From the NCBI GenBank assembly GCA_023627715.1, contig JAMAHW010000091.1, forward strand, positions 62,001 through 126,000: DNA of 64,000 bases, read 5' to 3'. Position 1 is the first letter of the stretch; the number at the start of each line of letters is the position of its first letter. A model generated the notes under the pieces. It was not told the origin of the DNA. It did no database searches and was given only the letters and a program-made list of their open reading frames with translations. Source of the DNA: Periconia sp. R9002 (lineage: Eukaryota; Ascomycota; Dothideomycetes; Pleosporales; Periconiaceae). The position numbers and the translations under genes are program-made. Positions 58,916 through 64,000 of the stretch are shown here, piece after piece.

Positions 58916-60539
58916 ATGGACTCCTCCCCCAACAGTCGGGCTTCACAATTGCCCGTGGAGGCGGACCGGCCGTCTCTAGAGCCTACGCGGAAGCCGTCGT
59001 TGCTCCCCGCTTTCGAGCCCTTCTCCAGCTCGCCCATCGTCCCGCGTCCCACCTCGTCCAAAAGGAAGTTCAATGAAGACTCGCCCAGCTACCCGAAACA
59101 GCAGCTCAAGTATTATCCCACTCCCGTACCTACCTCTTCAACCGGCATGCTGCCGTCCTCGCCTCAGAATGTACGTCCCGCCCTGGGGCGTTCCATCAGT
59201 ACGCTGTCCGAGCGACAGCCGCTTGGCGCTGTCCCAACCATCGACCTTCCAGCCGACGGAGAGGTCCTCAAAATGGGTAGATCTTCAAATGCCTCCGATT
59301 ACCAGCTGTCTGCGAATCGTCTGATTTCACGCGTGCACGTCCAGGCTGCCTACCACGCGCCGAGCGCGTCGTACCCCCACGGATACATTGAGATAGAATG
59401 TCTGGGATGGAATGGTGCAAAGGTTCACTGCAAAGGCCGTGTGTTTGAACTGGAAAAAGGAGACACGTACGTGTCTGAGAATCCGGAAGCTGAAATCATG
59501 TTGGATGTTCATGCAACTCGCGTCATGATCGCCTGGCCCGTGATTCCACGAAAACTGTCTTGGGACTCGGACGACGAAGCTACTCCTACGCGACGAGCAA
59601 CGCACGATCACTTTGCCTCGAGCCCACCCGTGGCGCCTCGATCGCCTGTATCCCAGAGTCCCATGCGTCAGCCGGTCTTCACTACCGAGCCTGTTGTTCC
59701 CCCTCAGTCTGGCTCTGTAAAGATCTTTGAAGATGTCGATGCAAGCAATAATGCTCCTGCCACCAGCCCCATTCCCGCCGATGCCACCTTTATCCGACCC
59801 ACTCAGTCAATCTCACGTTCTCCCACCAAACGGGAAGTCCTCGATTCAAAAAGCAGCATTCTCTCCTCTTTCAACGAGGACGACTTTTCTGACGGCGACG
59901 AGGAGAACGATCCTGTGGTCCATTCCTTCGGTCCATTTGGAGAGAATCTGCTGCCGCGTCTCGCTTCGTTCTCCACCGCTACACCCATTCAGCGCAACAC
60001 GCCCACTCAACGACGCCCTCGTGCCGCATTAGCATCTTCGTCGCCTAGGCTGTCCAGTTCGGAGACTCTCAAGTTCAAGACCTCCCCCATCAAAAACCAC
60101 GTCATCAACCAATTGGCCTACTCTCGTCTCCACTCCCAGCCCCTGTCCGTCATCCACACCAACCTTCCTGCAGAACTCAAGGCTAGTATCACCAAGCCCT
60201 CCGAGGGAAATGCTTCGAGCAGCGATGGCCAAACGACCCCCGTTCCCCAGCTCGGTAAGCAAGACTTGAAGAAGCTTCTTGATGAGATACCGTGCGTGGG
60301 AGAGATTCCCCGCTCCGGCAAGGACGCTGCTGGTCAACCCCTTGAGAACGAGTTCTACTACGTGCCGGAGATGGATACGGATACCGCTCGGCGTGAGACT
60401 ATCACGATGGGCATGCGTGGTGCCGGAGGTCTCCGTGCTGTGAGGAAGCAACACAAGGTAAGACATCATGTTGGAGCTATCATGTATGGATTGTGCTCAC
60501 ATATTATAGCAATATTACTGGAAAAAGCCTCGCGTCTGA
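58916..60539 (+). CDS. FHA-domain protein, Tos4/Plm2-like
   Basis: Nuclear phosphothreonine-binding protein of 523 aa in two exons (58916-60457, 60510-60539); the last exon adds only QYYWKKPRV. I chose ATG 58916 because the upstream extension has no plausible sequence and lies in the C/T-rich leader. The FHA domain covers roughly residues 110-215: GEVLKMGRSSNASDYQLSAN (GR-S loop), RLISRVHVQAAY (SxxH), YIEIECLGWNGAKVHCKGRV (NG motif) and ELEKGDTYV. Ser/Thr-Pro-rich regions flank it (PSSPQNVRPALGRSIS; SPRLSS; TSPIKNHVINQLAY), and a conserved-looking LKKLLDEIPCVGEIPRSGKD segment is near the C-terminus. Tos4 and Plm2 are G1/S-regulated chromatin or checkpoint factors in yeast; the match is by layout and FHA type. 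Confidence 0.86.
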
Positions 60540-61384
60540 GCTGGTTCCATGGTATCGACCCCTGTTGTCCTCATTTGTGTTAATCAACGTATCATGTTGG
60601 ATTCCCTGTATCAACTTCAGCATGACGATTTTCCCAGACGACTGTGATGAGTGCGTTCCAGTGCACATGGCCTCTCATGGCCCATGCAACATCAACGCCG
60701 CCCATCACCCATGTCGTCTCCCCACCCCATCTCCTCACGGCTTCCCAATCGCATCAAAATCAACCATACCCTTCCTACTTTTCAGCTTGCATAGCGAGGC
60801 GTTACTTATACCACTTTTTTCTCTTTCTCTCGATGTTTGTTTATCATGTTTTTTTTTTCTTTGTTTCTTCCACCATCCTGCACTTCCATTTCCCACTTCC
60901 CTCTCTCTTTTCCCTTCATAAGAGGATTCATACGAGATGGAATGGCTGGATTTGGATTTCCGTGGACATGTATTTTGCGGCAAATGAGCATGGGCGCCGG
61001 GGGAAGGGCATAAAATCTGGATGGGGGGGACATGGGCACTGAAACTGGAAGTTTTACAAAAGATAAAAAAGCCTTTGATGTGTGTGTTCTGTTTGCGCGT
61101 TGTGGATGCATGTGCTGTGCCCTTTATTTTTTTGGTTTGGTTTTTCGTGTTATGTATGTACTTGTATTTTTATCTGCCTTTGCTTGCTTGATCTGCTTTT
61201 TTGCTATATCTTGCTTTTTTTTGAAGATTCTCAGATTGTTGTTGTACTGATGAATATGTTTAAACAAAGGGAGGGCCTGCATTACTTCACCTACCTATCC
61301 ATTTAGTGTTGAATGTCACCTTCAAATGTTGTAGTCTACATCTCATGATGCACAAAATTTATAAAAATATCAACAAACCCGCGC

Positions 61385-61411
61385 CCCCCCACCCCCCCCC
61401 CCCTTCCCCCC
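61385..61411. repeat. C-rich homopolymer tract
   Basis: Runs of C interrupted by single A and TT (cccccccaccccccccccccc...). A length-unstable simple repeat. Confidence 0.9.
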
Positions 61412-61819
61412 CTCTACCCTTTCTCTTCTTATCCTGATTCCAGGTACACCTCATCTTCCAGTGCAGTCTAGTCCAGTCTCCCCCTTTTAAACTGTGTCTC
61501 CTACATGTACTCTACACTAGACATACCCTACCTCCCTCGTAACGTATACCCTACCATTCCAACATACTTAATCCCATCTCTTTCTATATTCTGCCTTCCC
61601 ACATATAACCTTTTTTTTTACCGTAACTTTTATCTACGTACACACCGTCTTACCCTTCTACCCTTCCATCCGCCCGTCCGTCCGCTGAGGATAGATGATA
61701 TGTCTATGTTGTCGGAGTTTGAATTTCGGTGTGGAGCTGGGTACGTAGGAAATTTGGTATATGGATATATACGGATAGAGAGGAAGTTAAATGGATATGT
61801 ATGTTTTGGAAATTTGTGG

Positions 61820-61907
61820 AGGTAGGTAGGAGTGGTAGGTAGGTAGGAGTGGTAGGTAGGTAGGAGTGGTAGGTAGGTAGGAGTGGTAGGTAGGTAGGTA
61901 GGTAGGG
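61820..61907. repeat. TAGG-based minisatellite
   Basis: Four tandem units of 17 bp (aggtaggtaggagtggt) followed by a taggtaggtaggtagg run. The unit is not the fungal telomere repeat TTAGGG and the array is internal. Confidence 0.9.
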
Positions 61908-63354
61908 AGATGGTTAGATGCTTATGTACGTACATACGTTGTAGGGATAGAGATGGAGATGGGATATGTAAAGATATATACAGACGGGTCTATTTACCTA
62001 GGACCTTATATACCGCCCTTTCAGTTTCTCTCCTTTTTTTTTTTTCAAAGATTATTTTTTGGGGGTGGGGGAGGGGGAATTAAAGGTGGTCCCGCCTCTT
62101 TTTTGTCTTGTTTTTTACTTTTGGATTTTTAAGATCTTTAGTAAGGGCAGAAGCGTCTCTTGATTATTTAAAAATGAAGAAAGGTACCTACCCCATGTTT
62201 GCATAAAGTGAAGGAAGGTAAAGCGGTGCTATTTACGTACTAATGTAGCTATATAGGTGTTTATGTGGCGCGAATGATTTAGACGGGTATTTGGCGGACG
62301 TGGGTAGGGATTTTGTTGGAGGTAGGTGGGTGGGTAAGTGTCTGTTTTGTTTAATGGGCGTTGAACGTCAAGCATAAGGAGGCGTTTTTTGCGGGGTGTC
62401 TAGTAGGATAGGTATTTGCAAGTACGTATACGTTTAGAAGATGGGGTTAGGGGTGTGATGGATGTGGACTAAGGAGGGGTGTGTGTGAGAGAGAGAGATA
62501 GGCACAAGGGATAGCTACCTATTTACCTTTTGAAGAATAAGTATGGGATTGAGCGAACAGGATGGTATTGATGTTGGTGTTACCAGCGAATAACTCACAC
62601 CTCGTGCACGGACTTTGGGGGTATCTAGGTGGAAGAGAGACCAGAAAATCTGTAACGACTAGGAGACCGTACACGAAGGTATGGAGAATTTGATATTCAT
62701 AAGAACATTCAGGGGAAAAGTTAGATAGAAGCTTTAGAGGGTTTGTTTACAGTGTGTGCTCTTCATCTAGGTAAGGAATTTCAAGAAGTTGGAGCGTAGA
62801 GATGGCATGGCGAAGCTGGGCAAACATCATTATGGATTTGGAACGGTTTTGCTCGCTAGGTCAGGGATTCAGAGTGTATGGATTGGATTCACAACGAATT
62901 TGTGGGGTTTGCGCATTGTTTACAGTTTTCGTAGGTGGGTGGGGAGACGTGATTGTGATGACGTCATTCAAGATAGGCGGTACGCGGTATCATGTGATAG
63001 TTTATATAAGCGAGCTCTTCGCCTTTCGCACAATTCGAGGATCCAGTTGGGGCTGCATGTCTCTCTACAGGAGAGAGACATGCGGTCTGAACTACATCCC
63101 TTCAACACATGCATAGATGATAATTGTCAAAAAGGAAAGGTTATAGGTATTCATTTCACTTTACATGCCCAGTCCCAAATGCTGCTGGAAGTCGAAAGAG
63201 TTCAACGCACAAATCGATTTCGCCTGAAACAGAAACCGCGTGCCAGATTGATATCTGCATGCCGAGCCCCATTTTTCCCCACTTTCCAGAGTCGTTGACA
63301 GTCGTTCCATACATGCCCACATCTCGCCAGACGCCCCAGGATAAAGCGATCCGT

Positions 63355-63956
<602 letters not shown>

Positions 63957-64000
63957 GTTGTCGGTGCTGCTCGATCTTGTCTTGGATTTCACGTTCTGGA

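Larger units (their letters stand above)
60540..63354. other. Gene-free, simple-sequence-rich interval
   Basis: About 2.8 kb of non-coding DNA between convergent genes, with T-rich runs, a C homopolymer tract, a TAGG minisatellite and G/T-rich stretches (62280-62500). ORF 62789-63298 has no family features. The part next to each gene is presumably its 3' untranslated region. Confidence 0.5.

Noticed and set aside
62789..63298. 169-codon plus-strand ORF
   Set aside because: No motif, lies in simple-sequence DNA 3' of convergent genes, and composition is not protein-like.

Overview
The window is nuclear DNA of a filamentous ascomycete. Genes are compact, with many 45-105 bp introns that have GTAAGT/GTATGT-type donors, TACTAAC/CTGAC-like branch points and CAG/TAG acceptors. 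The gene set includes a CFEM/PTH11-type receptor, a DUF3328 (UstYa) protein, a DUF7770 protein, a Whi5-like protein, Csf1, an Ost-alpha/DUF300 protein and a ubiquitin-L40 fusion. A dothideomycete, probably a member of Pleosporales, is my inference. I worked out exon joins by hand from frame continuity, splice signals and recognisable protein motifs; every spliced model given has a coding length divisible by three.

Layout. 1-1021: 3'-truncated CFEM/PTH11 receptor (-). 3.8-7.7 kb: a cytochrome P450 and a UbiA-family membrane protein, both (-), which look like a small terpenoid gene pair. 7.7-11.6 kb: gene-poor, pyrimidine-rich DNA. 11.6-16.4 kb: Whi5-like cell-cycle repressor and a four-helix membrane protein with a long disordered tail, both (-). 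17.0-18.8 kb: mitochondrial adrenodoxin reductase (+). 18.9-22.0 kb: a UstYa/DUF3328 oxidase gene (-) divergent from a small gene (+) for a secreted precursor with five near-identical 16-residue repeats. This is the most interesting locus and looks like a minimal ribosomally made peptide (RiPP) system. 22.0-28.4 kb: accessory-looking region with unclassified ORFs, an E2/UBC-like protein, a broken ankyrin gene with C-to-T-type stops and an unusual short-chain dehydrogenase. 29.2-39.1 kb: the giant lipid-transfer protein Csf1 (-). 39.6-41.8 kb: Ost-alpha/DUF300 transporter (+). 42.7-46.1 kb: accessory island with a DUF7770 protein, an APH-like kinase and an 82-residue protein. 47.2-49.1 kb: acetyl-CoA hydrolase/CoA-transferase (+). 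50.2-52.6 kb: acidic protein with a duplicated SUMO-interaction-like motif, a small ORF and an F-box-like protein. 54.1-64.0 kb: palmitoyl-protein thioesterase (+), an L1-family ribosome biogenesis factor (-), an FHA-domain Tos4/Plm2-like protein (+) and ubiquitin-L40 (-).

How genes work together. Most genes are unlinked housekeeping genes. Two sets look like functional units. In the P450 + UbiA pair, the UbiA protein would make or transfer an isoprenoid that the P450 oxidises. In the UstYa + repeat-precursor pair, UstYa-type oxidases cross-link core peptides excised from a secreted repeat precursor. No tyrosinase, methyltransferase, transporter or transcription factor was seen beside either pair, so both are minimal or partial clusters.
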